From positions 62,001 through 126,000 of the forward strand of contig JBOFXG010000008.1 in assembly GCA_051653965.1 (NCBI GenBank): a DNA stretch of 64,000 bases, given 5' to 3'. Positions 53,283 through 63,511 of this stretch are shown piece after piece. The notes under the pieces were generated by a model. The model worked only from the letters and a program-made list of their open reading frames with translations, was not told the origin of the DNA and ran no database searches. The number at the start of each line of letters is the position of its first letter. Positions within the stretch are counted from its first letter, which is position 1. The position numbers and the translations under genes are program-made. Source of the stretch: CAMREV01 sp051653965. GTDB taxonomy: Bacteria > Bacillota_I > Bacilli_A > Mycoplasmatales > Mycoplasmoidaceae.

Positions 53283-54932
53283 TTAACCTAATTTTATTTC
53301 TATGTCAGAATACTTTGTTAACTCTCTTTTAGAGTGTCTACTAGCAAACATTTGCATTGAATTCATGATTCCTAATTGACCAAAGAACATTAGTATTATA
53401 AATGGTGCATATGCAATATAACCTATTTTAGAAGTAAGTCCAGTTGAAAGTCCTGTAGTTCCAAATGCTGAAGAAGCTTCAAATGCTAAATCAGTTATAT
53501 CAAAATTTATTAATCCTGTATTTCTCATTGATAAGAAACCAACTAATATTGTAAGAAATATTATTATAATAACCGAAAGTGAGAAAATGCTTGTTGAATC
53601 AATAGTTGTAGTTTTAGAAATTCTTTTCTTAAATATTGTAGTTTCATTTCTACCACTAATTCTAGATATAACTGATTTAATTAATACTATGAATGTTGTT
53701 GTTCTAATACCTCCACCAGTTGATGTTGGAGAAGTTCCTAAGAACATTAGGAAAATAAAAATTCATTTAGAGATATCATTTAAAACATTCATATCCATTG
53801 TTGCAAATCCAGCACTTCTTGTTGAAAGAGTATTATATATGATAGCTCAATTTGAATTTAATTTATCATTATTAAAATATGCATCATATTCTGCACCAAG
53901 AATTGTATCATTGCTAATTAATAAATATTCAGATATAAATGTCATCCCAATTGATATAATTGAAAAAAACAACGCTGCTGATAAACAAATTTTTGAAAAA
54001 ATAGAAATTGGAGGACTTTCATTTACATATGCACTTCCATTTATTTTTAAAAAAGTTATAAATTTTTTTGGAAATTTCTTGTAAATAAAATATTCAATTT
54101 TTTGTCAAATATCATATACTACAACATATCCTATTCCTCCTATCATAAATAAAATCATTGTAAGGAATTGAACTAGAATTCCGATATCATTTCTAAATGG
54201 TGCAAGTGAAGTGGCACCAAACAAATCAAATCCTGCATTATTCATTGCTGAACCTGTAATAAACATTGCATTTCAAATTGATAAACCAACATCTTTATAC
54301 ATTGGTAAAGTAATTGAAGATTCAATTCATATTCCAGTTTCATTAGGTATTACTTCAAAGAATTGAACATTATAAAATATAATTGAAAATATAATTGAAA
54401 ATAGAACTTGAATAAAAATATAAATAAAAAAAATTGAAAATAGAACTTTACCAGTATTAGATATTTTTGTTCCACCTCTTTCGGCATAGCTAATTCATGA
54501 ATTAGATAATATTTTTTTATTAAAAATTTTATTTAATGATTTACCTACAAGATAAAAAGCGGATAATAAACCAAAACCACCTAATTGAATCCAAATGTAT
54601 AAAACGACTTGTCCAAAAACAGTAAATGTTTTTGAGACATTAGTTATGGTTAGTCCCGTATTTGAAAAAGCTGAAGATGAAGTAAATATTGCATCATAGA
54701 AATTATATATTGCACCATCACTTTTTAAATAATCAGTTTGAAGTGAAATAGGTAAATATAATAATGAAGCTCCAAGAATTACAAAAATTACATAAGCTAT
54801 TAATAACTTAAATGAATTTGTAAAATGGTCAATAAAAAATTGAGAGAAAGATTTTCATTTATTTTCAATTTTTTTCTTAATTTTACTTTTATTTATTTCA
54901 TTACTAATTTTGCTATTATTTTTGCTTGACAT
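53283..54932 (-). CDS. ktrB: Potassium uptake membrane subunit (KtrB/TrkH type)
   Basis: A 549-residue polytopic protein. Four pore-like repeats are seen: SAFSNTGLTI, SAMNNAGFDLFG, STRSAGFATMDM and SAFGTTGLSTG, each with the conserved Gly, and GTSPTSTGGGIRTT follows. The family forms dimers that let K+ (often with Na+) through, gated by an RCK subunit, here encoded divergently at 55070. The Lys-rich N-terminus (first 35 residues) is cytosolic. ATG 54932 gives the full length. TGA Trp codons are many. Confidence 0.92.
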
Positions 54933-55035
54933 AATATCTCATTTGTTATTATATAATAATTAAAAATAATAAATTTTAAAAATTATTTTTACCAAATATA
55001 CAAAATATTTTAAATCTTAAAAAATTTAATTGTTG

Positions 55036-55041
55036 TATAAT
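55036..55041 (+). promoter_or_regulatory. Putative -10 box for ktrA
   Basis: TATAAT 28 nt before the GTG start at 55070 in the gap between divergent ktrB and ktrA. Confidence 0.45.
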
Positions 55042-55069
55042 TCTAATAGTTCTGAAAAAGAGGTTGTTT

Positions 55070-55795
55070 GTGATAAAAAAAAGTCAAAAAACAAAATACT
55101 TAGTAATAGGTTATGGAAAATTTGGTAATGGTTTCATTACAAGGCTTGTTGATGAGGGAGTTAAAAAAAATGATATTTACATCACTGATTTAAATGATGA
55201 AGTTATATCTAATTTAAGTTCTAGAGGATATAACAATTTAATTAAGTCTAAAATTTTAGATTTAAAACAATTAGAAAGCTTTATTCCACTTAGTGATATT
55301 GATATTATTTTAATTGGTACTTCAAATTTAGAAATATCGATGTCTATTGCTTATTCTTGAGCAAATAATCCAGAATTTTCAAACAAAGAAATTTTTGCAA
55401 AAGCTTCAAATGATTTACACAAAAAATTATTAAAAACTGTTGGTATTAATTCAAACAACATTGTTATACCTGAAGAAGAAGTTGGAAGTAAAACAGCACT
55501 TAAATCTTTCTTTAGCGCTTCAACGAATATTGAAGACATAAGTAAGGACTTTTCAATTGTTCATTTATTTATTGAAAATAAAAATTTAAATGGAGTTTCA
55601 ATAAATGAATTAGGTCAATTATGAAAAAATGTATATGAAAATAGAAATTGAAACATTATTATAATTCTTGATATTAATGGTCAAACAAAAATGGCTTTGC
55701 CTGATCAAAAAGTGTTTGTTGGAGATAGATTATCAATTGGATGTTTAAAAACTGATATAAAAAAACTTTATTCTTTTATGATTAAAAGCAAATAA
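55070..55795 (+). CDS. ktrA: Potassium uptake regulatory subunit (KtrA/TrkA, RCK protein)
   Basis: A 241-residue protein with an RCK_N Rossmann domain (YLVIGYGKFGNGF, dinucleotide-binding Gly motif) and a C-terminal RCK_C-like part. The KIPEEE-type regulatory segment reads VIPEEEVGSKTA. It binds nucleotides or c-di-AMP to gate KtrB. AGAGG with six-base spacing selects GTG 55070 rather than the TTG at 55064. It is divergent from ktrB, sharing the intergenic promoter region, so both can be tuned together. Confidence 0.9.
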
Positions 55796-55819
55796 AGTTT
55801 TTTTTATATACATATTAAA

Positions 55820-55895
55820 TGGCAGGGGTGACAGGACTCGAACCCGCAACAAATAGATTTGAAGTCTACTGCTCTACCAATTGAACTACACCCCT
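55820..55895 (-). tRNA. tRNA-Trp (TCA), reads UGA
   Basis: Acceptor AGGGGTG/CACCCCT, anticodon TCA in AGACTTCAAATCT, T arm GCGGGTTCGAGTCCTGT, encoded CCA. TCA decodes UGA and UGG as Trp; this is the hallmark of genetic code 4 and explains the many in-frame TGAs. The TCA anticodon could suggest selenocysteine, but the normal 7-bp acceptor and short variable arm exclude tRNA-Sec. Confidence 0.95.
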
Positions 55896-55963
55896 AATTA
55901 CTAAATTTATTATAAATTAATATTTAAAAAATGTGATTTTTTTTATATCTATGTTTTTAATAG

Positions 55964-55969
55964 TATAAT
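55964..55969 (+). promoter_or_regulatory. Putative -10 box for rpsF operon
   Basis: TATAAT about 70 nt before rpsF; leaves a leader of about 60 nt. Confidence 0.5.
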
Positions 55970-55977
55970 AAATATGC

Positions 55978-56038
55978 ATTATTTTAAATATGCACTCTTT
56001 GCCGAGTATAGGCTTTTATCCAAAAAGGGGAAACAAAC
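55978..56038 (+). promoter_or_regulatory. rpsF leader, candidate S6:S18 binding RNA
   Basis: The leader GCACTCTTTGCCGAGTATAGGC can form ACTC/GAGT or GCC/GGC stems with an exposed CCG. The known S6:S18 leader motif has a conserved CCG beside a hairpin that mimics the 16S rRNA site and represses rpsF-ssb-rpsR. Gene order and CCG fit, but pairing is not proven. AAGGGGAAAC provides the ribosome site. Confidence 0.45.
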
Positions 56039-56479
56039 ATGTCAAAATATGAAACTATGGTTGTTGTTAGAGGTTCATTAAAAGATACTGAAGCTAAAAA
56101 AACTTTAAAAGAAGTTCTTGAACTAATAAAAACAATTAAAAAGGTTGATGTAACTGACTTAGGACATAAAACATTAGCTTATCCAATCGATTATGAGTTA
56201 AATGCCTACTACTATGTTTTAAACTTCGAAACTGAAGAAAAATTAATTCTAGCTGAATTTAGAAGATTACTTTTATTAAACAAAAATGTAATTAGACATT
56301 TAATTATTAATCTTGAAAAAGATTATGGTTACAAAGCAACAGTTAATCCTAAAAAAGTTGCTAAATCTCAATATAGAGCAGAAGTATATAAATCTGTTCA
56401 AGAAAAAATTAAAAAAGATCAAGAATCATACGAAAGTAAATCAAAAGATTTTACTCCTGTTAAAGTATCAGATATTTAA
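56039..56479 (+). CDS. rpsF: Ribosomal protein bS6
   Basis: A 146-residue S6, with a Lys-rich tail beyond the usual about 95-residue core. KYETMVVVRGSLKDTEAKKTLKEV, GHKTLAYPIDYELNAYYYVLNFE and LRLLLLNKNVIRHL-like (EFRRLLLLNKNVIRHLII) are the S6 blocks. It partners with S18 in the 30S platform. First gene of the conserved rpsF-ssb-rpsR operon; strong AAAAGGGGAAA site. Confidence 0.95.
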   Translation: MSKYETMVVVRGSLKDTEAKKTLKEVLELIKTIKKVDVTDLGHKTLAYPIDYELNAYYYVLNFETEEKLILAEFRRLLLLNKNVIRHLIINLEKDYGYKATVNPKKVAKSQYRAEVYKSVQEKIKKDQESYESKSKDFTPVKVSDI

Positions 56480-56512
56480 TTTAAATAATAAGAATATTAA
56501 AAAGGAATAAAC

Positions 56513-57208
56513 ATGAATAAAATTTTTATTGTGGGAAGATTAGTTTCTGATCCCCAACCATTTGTGACACAATCAGGAAGACTAGTATCAAATGTTACTA
56601 TTGCTTGCAATGATAATACTAATAAAAATGAAACTTACTTTTTTCCTTGTGTTGCATGACAAACACCTGCAAAATTTATTAATACTTATTTAAAAAAAGG
56701 TGATTCAGTTGTTATTGATGGAAAATTAATTAGAAGAAGTTATGTATCAAAAGATGGAAAAAATGTTTATATCACTGAGATTATAATTGATTTAATTAAA
56801 TTAGTTAGTAGTCCAAGAAGAAATCAAGACACTCCATATGTTGAAAATAACCAATATAATTCATTTTCTAATCAAAAACAAAATGCTGAAGTATCTTTTG
56901 AAAACAACTCAATGAATAATCAAAACTCTTATAATGAGAATAATTATCAAAATGCTACTTTTCCAAAAACGGATAAGCCATATGAAAATAATTTTTCAAA
57001 TAACAATGTAGTTAATGATTTCAATGCTAACATTAATAAAGCAACTGAAAATAATTTTTCAAATAATAATGCAATTAATAATTTTAATACAGATTCAACA
57101 ACAGTTAAAAATAATGATTCAAGTGTTATTTACAATAATAACATTTCAAATGAAGAACAATATGATGAAGTAATTGATCTTGATTGATTAGATGAAATAG
57201 ATAATTAA
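56513..57208 (+). CDS. ssb: Single-stranded DNA-binding protein with long Asn-rich tail
   Basis: A 231-residue SSB. The OB fold is residues 1-103 (IFIVGRLVSDPQPF, TYFFPCVAWQTPAKFINTYLKKGDSVVIDGKLIRRSYVSKDGK). The tail to about 220 is Asn/Ser-rich and holds two copies of the pattern ENNFSNNN..N.FN. The tip is acidic with Ile/Trp/Leu (EVIDLDWLDEIDN), unlike the usual DDDIPF, so partner binding through the C-terminal tip may be altered. TGA Trp codons at residues 49 and 225. It lies between rpsF and rpsR, its standard place. Confidence 0.93.
56984..57066 (+). repeat. Direct repeat inside ssb (period 63 nt)
   Basis: GAAAATAATTTTTCAAATAA occurs at 56984-57003 and again at 57047-57066, 63 nt apart. 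It encodes ENNFSN in both copies, a 21-residue repeat in the Asn-rich tail, so the array could grow or shrink by slippage. Confidence 0.75.
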
Positions 57209-57229
57209 AATAAAGAAAGGATTTATAAA

Positions 57230-57505
57230 ATGTCTGAAATAAAACAAAAAAGAGAAAATAAACCTTATAATTCAAAATTTAAAGGTAATAAATTTAATAG
57301 AAGAAAAAAATTCTGTAGATTTTGTGCGCAAGGAATTGAGCATGTTGATTATAAAGATGTGAATACATTATCACACTATATTAATTTCAATAAAAAAATA
57401 ATTCCTGCAAAACAATCATTTAATTGCACTTCTCACCAAAGAAGAGTGTCAATTGCAATTAAAAGAGCAAGAATAGTTGGTTTAATACCATACATTGCAG
57501 ATTAA
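57230..57505 (+). CDS. rpsR: Ribosomal protein bS18
   Basis: A 91-residue S18: KFCRFCAQGIEHVDYKDVNTL, then FNKKIIPAKQSFNCTSHQRRVSIAIKRAR, which matches S18's IxPRRxTGxxxxxQRxxxxAIKRAR. CxxC pattern in the first segment suggests a zinc-binding form. AAAGGA precedes ATG 57230. Confidence 0.95.
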   Translation: MSEIKQKRENKPYNSKFKGNKFNRRKKFCRFCAQGIEHVDYKDVNTLSHYINFNKKIIPAKQSFNCTSHQRRVSIAIKRARIVGLIPYIAD

Positions 57506-57524
57506 TTCTGTTAAGGAGAAAAAT

Positions 57525-58133
57525 ATGAGTAAAATATTATTGATAAGATGTTCAATTAGTTCTAAAACACCAAGGGGTTCAATTTCTGGACATGCTTTAG
57601 ATTTATTTAAAAAAGAGTATATTGAAAAATATCCTCAAGACACAATAATTGAGAAGGACTTAAATAAATTAGATTTTTTACAATCATGTATAAATGAGAA
57701 TAATTTATCAACATGATTTGATCAAAATTCTAAAGATTTAATTAATGAATTAAAATCAATAGATAAATTAGTTATTGCTACATCAATGATTAACTTTAAC
57801 TATCCATCATTACTAAAAAATTATATTGACAAAATTTGTCTAGCTGGAGAAACTTTTAGTTATAAATATGATAATGGTAAAGGCGGTAGTACTGGTTTAC
57901 TTAAAAATTTGAAAGTTGGATTTATAACTTCACAAGGTTCACCAATTGAATATTATCCATTTTCTGCAATTCCTTCTAGCTTAGAAGGAACATTTAGATT
58001 TTTAGGTTCTAATGTTGTTGAAAGTGTTATTTTAGATGGATCTAAAATACCTTCAGAAGGAAATAAGACAAAAGAAGAATTTGTTGATCAATTCAAAGGT
58101 AAAATTTCTAATCTAGTTAAAGATCTAAATTAA
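57525..58133 (+). CDS. azoR: FMN-dependent NADH-azoreductase (flavodoxin-like fold)
   Basis: A 202-residue flavodoxin-fold reductase. The start ILLIRCSISSKTPRGSISGHAL has the FMN phosphate loop, and MINFNYPSLLKNYIDKICLAGETFSYKYDNGKGGSTGLLK matches the AzoR/acyl-carrier phosphodiesterase group (PxxLKNYID and GPxGL-like). It reduces quinones or azo compounds with NADH. AAGGAG at 57513-57518 fits ATG 57525; an alternative start at 57495 inside rpsR is not supported. Terminator follows. Confidence 0.85.
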
Positions 58134-58145
58134 TTTACAAAATAA

Positions 58146-58178
58146 AAAAAATAACTATTAATAGTTATTTTTTTTATA
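58146..58178 (+). terminator. Terminator after azoR
   Basis: AAATAACTATT / AATAGTTATTT stem with T8. Confidence 0.8.
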
Positions 58179-58203
58179 TAATTAAATAAGTTGGAGCAAA
58201 ACA

Positions 58204-58437
58204 ATGAATGCAATTGAAATAATATTTTATGTAATAGCAGGTCTGTCATTAGTTATTGCTTTATTACTTTCTGGTAGTGGTTCATCAAATGGATTAAACT
58301 CAATGGCTGCTACTGATCTTGAAATTTTTAAAAAAACTAAAGATAGAGGAGCTACAAAAATTTTACAAATAATTTTATTTATAATAGTTTTTGTATTAAT
58401 AACCCTTGCACTTATATATAGATTCTTAATAAAATAA
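58204..58437 (+). CDS. secG: Protein translocase subunit SecG
   Basis: A 77-residue protein with two hydrophobic segments (VIAGLSLVIALLLSGSGSSNGL and ILQIILFIIVFVLITLALIY) joined by a loop; the SGSGSSNGLNSMAATDLEIFKKTKDRG region matches SecG of Firmicutes. It assists the SecYEG channel. Downstream rnr starts three bases after its stop, the typical secG-rnr-smpB order. Confidence 0.9.
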   Translation: MNAIEIIFYVIAGLSLVIALLLSGSGSSNGLNSMAATDLEIFKKTKDRGATKILQIILFIIVFVLITLALIYRFLIK

Positions 58438-58440
58438 TTT

Positions 58441-60591
58441 ATGAATAAATTAGATCAAACAATAATTGAATTTATTAAGAAAGAAAACAATAGACCAGTT
58501 TCAAAGAAAATATTGATTAATAAAATACAAAAAGATCACAAAGATATTGAAGTAAAGAATATTTTTCATTCTTTACGTTTTTTAGAAAAGAACAAAAAAA
58601 TCGTAATACTTATTTCAGGAAAAATAGTTTTACCATATGATTCTGGAAAAATAATTCCAAATAGTGAAGGTTCTGGAGAAATCTCTATTAACTCTTATGG
58701 AGATGGATTTGTCAAATTAAATAATGATGATTCAAAAGAAATTTTTATATATAGAGACAATGTTAAAAATGCATTAAATGGTGACATTGTACAATTTGTT
58801 GAAACGGATGCAATATCAAAAAATAATTTAATAAATGGTATTATTACAAAAGTAATTAAAAGAGCAAAAGATATATTTGTAGGTGAGTTTGTTAAGACTG
58901 AAGAAGGCTACAATGTTATTTTAAATGACCAAAAAGTTAATAAAAAAATAATCATTGAAAACTTAAGTGGTATAGTTGATGGTCATAAAATAGTTTTAAA
59001 AGCAATTGATTATAGAGATGATTCAATCATCACAGAAGTGGTAAGAATAATTGGCCATAAAAATGATGTTGGGATAGATATTTTATCCATCCTTTGTGAA
59101 AATAAAATTGAACCTGAATTTTCAAAAGAAATTCTAGATTTTGCACACAATATCTCAAGAGATATTTCTGATGAAGAAAGAAAAAAAAGAAAGGACTTAA
59201 CATATTTACCATTTATTACTATTGATCCAGAAACATCAAAAGATTTAGATGATGCAATATGTATTAAAAAAGAAAATAATGAATATAGATTATGAGTTTC
59301 AATTGCAGATGTTTCTCATTTTGTTACACCCAATTCATTAATTGATGTTGAAGCCTTAAAAAGAGGTACATCTATTTATTTAGTAAATAAAGTTGTTCCA
59401 ATGCTTCCACATAATTTATCTAATGATATTTGTTCTTTGAATCCAAATGAAGAGAGACTAACTTTAACATGTGAAATGTTAATTGATTCAAATGGTAATT
59501 TTAAATTAATTGATGTATATCCCTCAGTCTTTATTAATAAGAGAAGATTCTCATATGATGAAGTAAATAAATATTTTAGTAAAGAAATATCTTTTGAAAA
59601 AGAAGATGAAGAAATAATTGAAGTTTTAAATTCTTCATTTAAGCTATATGAAATTTTAAGAATCAACTTTAAAAAAAGAGGTTACATAAATTTTGATATA
59701 AAAGAACCTAAGATAATTTTGGATGATCAGGAAAAACCAATTGATATAAAATTATATGAAAGAGGTGATGCTCAGATGATGATTGAAAATTTTATGGTTG
59801 CTGCAAATGAAGCTGTTACAATTAATTTTCAAAAATATAATATCCCATTCATTTATAGAGTGCATGACAAACCAGATATGAATAAACTAAAAAGCTTTTC
59901 TATTGAAGCAAAAAAACTTAACTTTAAAATCGATAACGAAATAGCAGAAATAAAACCAAATACAATTGCAAGATGAATTGAACAAAATAAAGAATCATAT
60001 TCATCACAATTAATTAATAAATTATTATTAAGAGTAATGGCTAAAGCTGAATATTTAACTTCTAATATTGGTCACTTTGGTTTAGCTAGCCCATTTTATA
60101 CTCATTTCACTTCTCCAATTAGAAGATATCCTGACTTAATAGTTCATCGTTTATATAGAATGTTTGCATTTGAAAAACATTTATATAGTGATAGTGATAG
60201 AAATAGTTTACTATCTCAACTTAATAATATTTGTTCTTTATCTTCAACAAACGAGCAAAAAGCAGTTTCAATCGAAAGAGAAGTTAATGCTCTAAAATTT
60301 GCTGAATACATGGAAAAACATGTTGGAGATAATTTTAAAGGAATTATTTCTTATGTTACATCATTCGGAATATTTATTGAATTAGAAAATTCTATTGAAG
60401 GACTATGCAGAATTAAAAATATCAAGATAGATGATTTTTTTAAATATAATGAAGAAAATACAACATATATAGGTGAGAAAACAAAAATAGTTCTTTCATT
60501 TGGGCAACAAGTTTTAGTGAAAGTGGTTGGAGCAAATTCTATATCAAAGAAAATAGATGTTGAAATTATAAGTGTTATTAATGGAAAATAA
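58441..60591 (+). CDS. rnr: Ribonuclease R
   Basis: A 716-residue RNase II-family exonuclease. N-terminal winged-helix-like and cold-shock domains (to about 250), the RNB core with PFITIDPETSKDLDDAI (catalytic Asp residues) and YTHFTSPIRRYPDLIVHR, then S1 domain at the C-terminus (VGDNFKGIISYVTSFGIFIELE). It is often the only 3'-5' exonuclease in mollicutes, degrading mRNA and rRNA and working with SmpB and tmRNA. TGA Trp codons inside. smpB starts 5 nt after the stop. Confidence 0.95.
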
Positions 60592-60596
60592 TTATT

Positions 60597-61025
60597 ATGA
60601 AAATAATTTTAAAAAATAAGAAAGCATCTTTTAATTATTTTATACTAGATAAATATGAAGCAGGTATCGAGCTAAAAGGTGTTGAAGTAAAATCAATATA
60701 CAATAAAAAACTTAGTTTAGATGAATCATATGTAACAATAATTAAGGGTGAAGTGTGAATTGTAAACATGCATATTTCACCATATGAACAAGGAAATAGA
60801 TATAATCAAGATCCATTAAGAAAAAGAAAACTTTTATTGCATAAAAAAGAAATTCTAAAAATAAGTACTAAAATAAAAAAAGAAGGACTTACATTAATTC
60901 CTATAATGATATATTGATCAGGAAAGAAAATCAAAGTTGAAATTGGCCTTGCTAAAGGAAAAAAATTACATGATAAGAGAGATAGTCTTAAGAAAAAAGA
61001 AATAAAAAAAGAAATTACTTTTTAG
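60597..61025 (+). CDS. smpB: SsrA-binding protein SmpB
   Basis: A 142-residue protein: KNKKASFNYFILDKYEAGIELKGVEVKSI, NMHISPYEQGNRYNQDPLRKRKLLLHKKEI and GLAKGKKLHDKRDSLKKKE are the SmpB blocks. With tmRNA it rescues stalled ribosomes; with RNase R next door, stalled mRNA is degraded. No ssrA gene was recognised beside it. TGA Trp codons at two sites. Confidence 0.95.
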
Positions 61026-61046
61026 TAGAATAATTTAGGAATTAAT

Positions 61047-62234
61047 ATGGATTTTAAAACATTTACAAAACTAACTATTTATTCAACACTAATAAATCTT
61101 TTAGCAATTTTTGGTATCCTTTTTTTTATTCTTACCATTCCAACTTGAAGCGAATATGGATATAGCTTTTTAAAATATGATCATAAATTGGCAAATGTAA
61201 TTCCTATTAATATTCAAGTATTTAGAGGTGCAGCTTATTTATCACTTGTTTTATATTTAACATTTTCGTCTTTTTCTATTAATTGCATTAAAAATATAGA
61301 AAATAAAAATTCTAAAAAAATACTACTTTATTCTGGCGGTATTTTTATTAACTTTTTACTACCATATATTATTTATATTTCATCAAAGAATGGATATTAT
61401 AAAACCTTTTTTAAATATATAAATGAAAAGGGAATGCAAGAAAATGGAATTTACAAAAATAAAAAATTTTATGAATACAATAATCATTTTTTTTATAAAA
61501 TTTTTACTATTTTTTGTTTTTGTATTACTATTGTTGCTGTTATTATAACTATAATACCTATGATAACCACAGACACAAGATTTGATCCTGATAATGTTCG
61601 ATCTAATTTTTTTTATGGATCTATATCTTTTTTTACAACACAAACTAATTTCTTAACATTTTTATTTATATTATTATTTGTATTTTTTGGGAATAGAGTT
61701 TTATTTGAAGATAATAAATATTTAATTCATGTAGCTTCATTTATATTTCTTGTATTAATTATTTTTTGATTATTTATATTTCCAAAAAATATTAATGCAA
61801 TAATGCTTTCATATCCAAAACCATTTGATATTTTTAAGACTACATGACACCATGGAATTAATCCATTAATTTTTAGTATCTTTACAATTTGGACATTAAA
61901 AATAACAAAAAGAACACCAGTTAAATTTGATAAATTATTAACTAATCATTTAGTATATCCATTAGTTTATTCAATATACATATATGCTTTGCCATTCTTT
62001 ACACAGACATCAATTTATGGAACCATTACAAATATGAATCCAAATTCAACTCCTTATTATGATGCTAGATATAATTCAATGATTGAATCTGGTAAATTCA
62101 TTCCTTCTTCAGGAAGGTGAGAAAGTTTTTTTATTATAATACCAATGGTAGTAGCTATTTTATTGGTTTTATTTATTTTTTGATATTTTACTATTTGATT
62201 TTCAAAAAATAAAATAAAAAAATTCTTAAAATAG
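61047..62234 (+). CDS. Polytopic membrane protein with TQTN motif (DUF1600/Pr6Pr-like)
   Basis: A 395-residue protein with about eight hydrophobic segments. Two short blocks, FFTTQTNFLTFLF and FKTTWHHGINPLIFSIF, resemble the T[IQ]QTN and H...P segments of DUF1600/Pr6Pr-type mollicute membrane proteins. A polar loop of about 50 residues (near 105-150) lies between segments 3 and 4. Function of this family is unknown. AGGA upstream fits ATG 61047. The match is by pattern memory, so the family name is tentative. Confidence 0.6.
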
Positions 62235-62266
62235 TAATATTAATATTTAAATAAAAAATAATAAAC

Positions 62267-63412
62267 TTATTTAAATTTTCTATTTATTCTTTTATAAAAT
62301 AATCTTGCAGAAATTGGTAAACAAATCATACCTATTATTGCTGATAAATAAAATGTAAATATTCTTCAAACGAATATTATATTATTAACATTTTCTTTGA
62401 AAACATTATCTACATTTGTATTCATTCCATTTATGAATGTAATGATTAATATTTGAAGTGTTCCTTCAGCACCCGGAATTGGAACTCAATTATTTGCTGT
62501 ATAAACAATATTTGTGTAATTGTATCATTCTCAAAAAGAAATATCTTCATTAGATCCTGAAAGTCTAAAAGAAAAATATATTGATGAATACATTAATATA
62601 TTTCATACAATACTTCCAAATAATATAAATATATAGTATTTATAGTTTTTCATTTCTTCAACAAATTCTTTTTTAAATATAGCTTTTTGCATATATTTTA
62701 TTCTTATATCTTCTTTTGTTTTGTAGCTCATTTTTAGTTTTTTTCTTAATCAATAATATGCCATATTTAAGATAAAATGAATTCTTTTGCTATATGTAAG
62801 TGCAAAAATAGTAAAGAAAGCAATTAAATCAAATGTTATACCAGAGAATGTTAATCAAAAACTTATTGATCATTCCTCCACATTTCCATAAATACCATAT
62901 GATGAACAAACAACAAAAAATGATGGTCATGTTATAAATACTTGTGCAAAAAAACCAACAATACCTGTAGATGCTAATAATATTAGTGATTTTCTTGTTT
63001 CTAAACCATTTGATTTTAATCAAAATAATGTATAAGGTTCACTACCTATTGAAAATGGTGTAACAGCATTTAAAAAAGCACCAATAAAAATAAAAAATAC
63101 TCAATCATATCACTTTACATTGCATTTTTCTTTTTTAAGTCTCACATAGAACATAATATATCTTCAAAATGATGCAAAAAGTGGAAATGCAAACATTAAA
63201 AATAATCATAAAAAAAACATATTATCAGCTTGTTTAAAACCTTCAATAAAAAATTTATTTAGTGAATTAAAATCTATTTTTAAGAAAATAATGGAAATTG
63301 TAGTAGAAAGAGCTATAAGAAAAATAGTAGCAATAAAAAGAATTATTACTCTTTTTTTTGTAAAGAATACATTTTTATCATCAATCAAATCTGCTTTTTC
63401 TATTTTTGTCAT
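62267..63412 (-). CDS. Flippase-like membrane protein (YbhN/LPG synthase-TM type)
   Basis: A 381-residue protein with about eight or more hydrophobic segments. The motif NNWVPIPGAEGTLQILI matches the P-x-PG-x-G-x-E/Q signature of the UPF0104/lysylphosphatidylglycerol flippase family (YbhN, MprF TM domain); FWRYIMFYVRLK and ITPFSIGSEPYTLFWLKS-like (VTPFSIGSEPYTLFWLK) are also family-like. No synthase domain follows, so it may flip or transport a lipid. It is the second of two tandem paralogues (the other at 63512-64000). TGA Trp codons are many. Confidence 0.75.
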
Positions 63413-63511
63413 ATATGTTCCAAAAAACAAGTATATTAATTATATAATATTAAATTAGTTAATAATAAAATTTTAGTTAATAAGCCATTTATATAATATA
63501 AAAAAAATAAT

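Noticed and set aside
53587..54084. Plus-strand 165-residue ORF inside the ktrB region
   Set aside because: It is antisense to clear TrkH motifs and has no ribosome site.
55820..55895. tRNA-Sec because of the TCA anticodon
   Set aside because: The acceptor is 7 bp and the variable arm is short; tRNA-Sec has a longer acceptor and a long variable arm.
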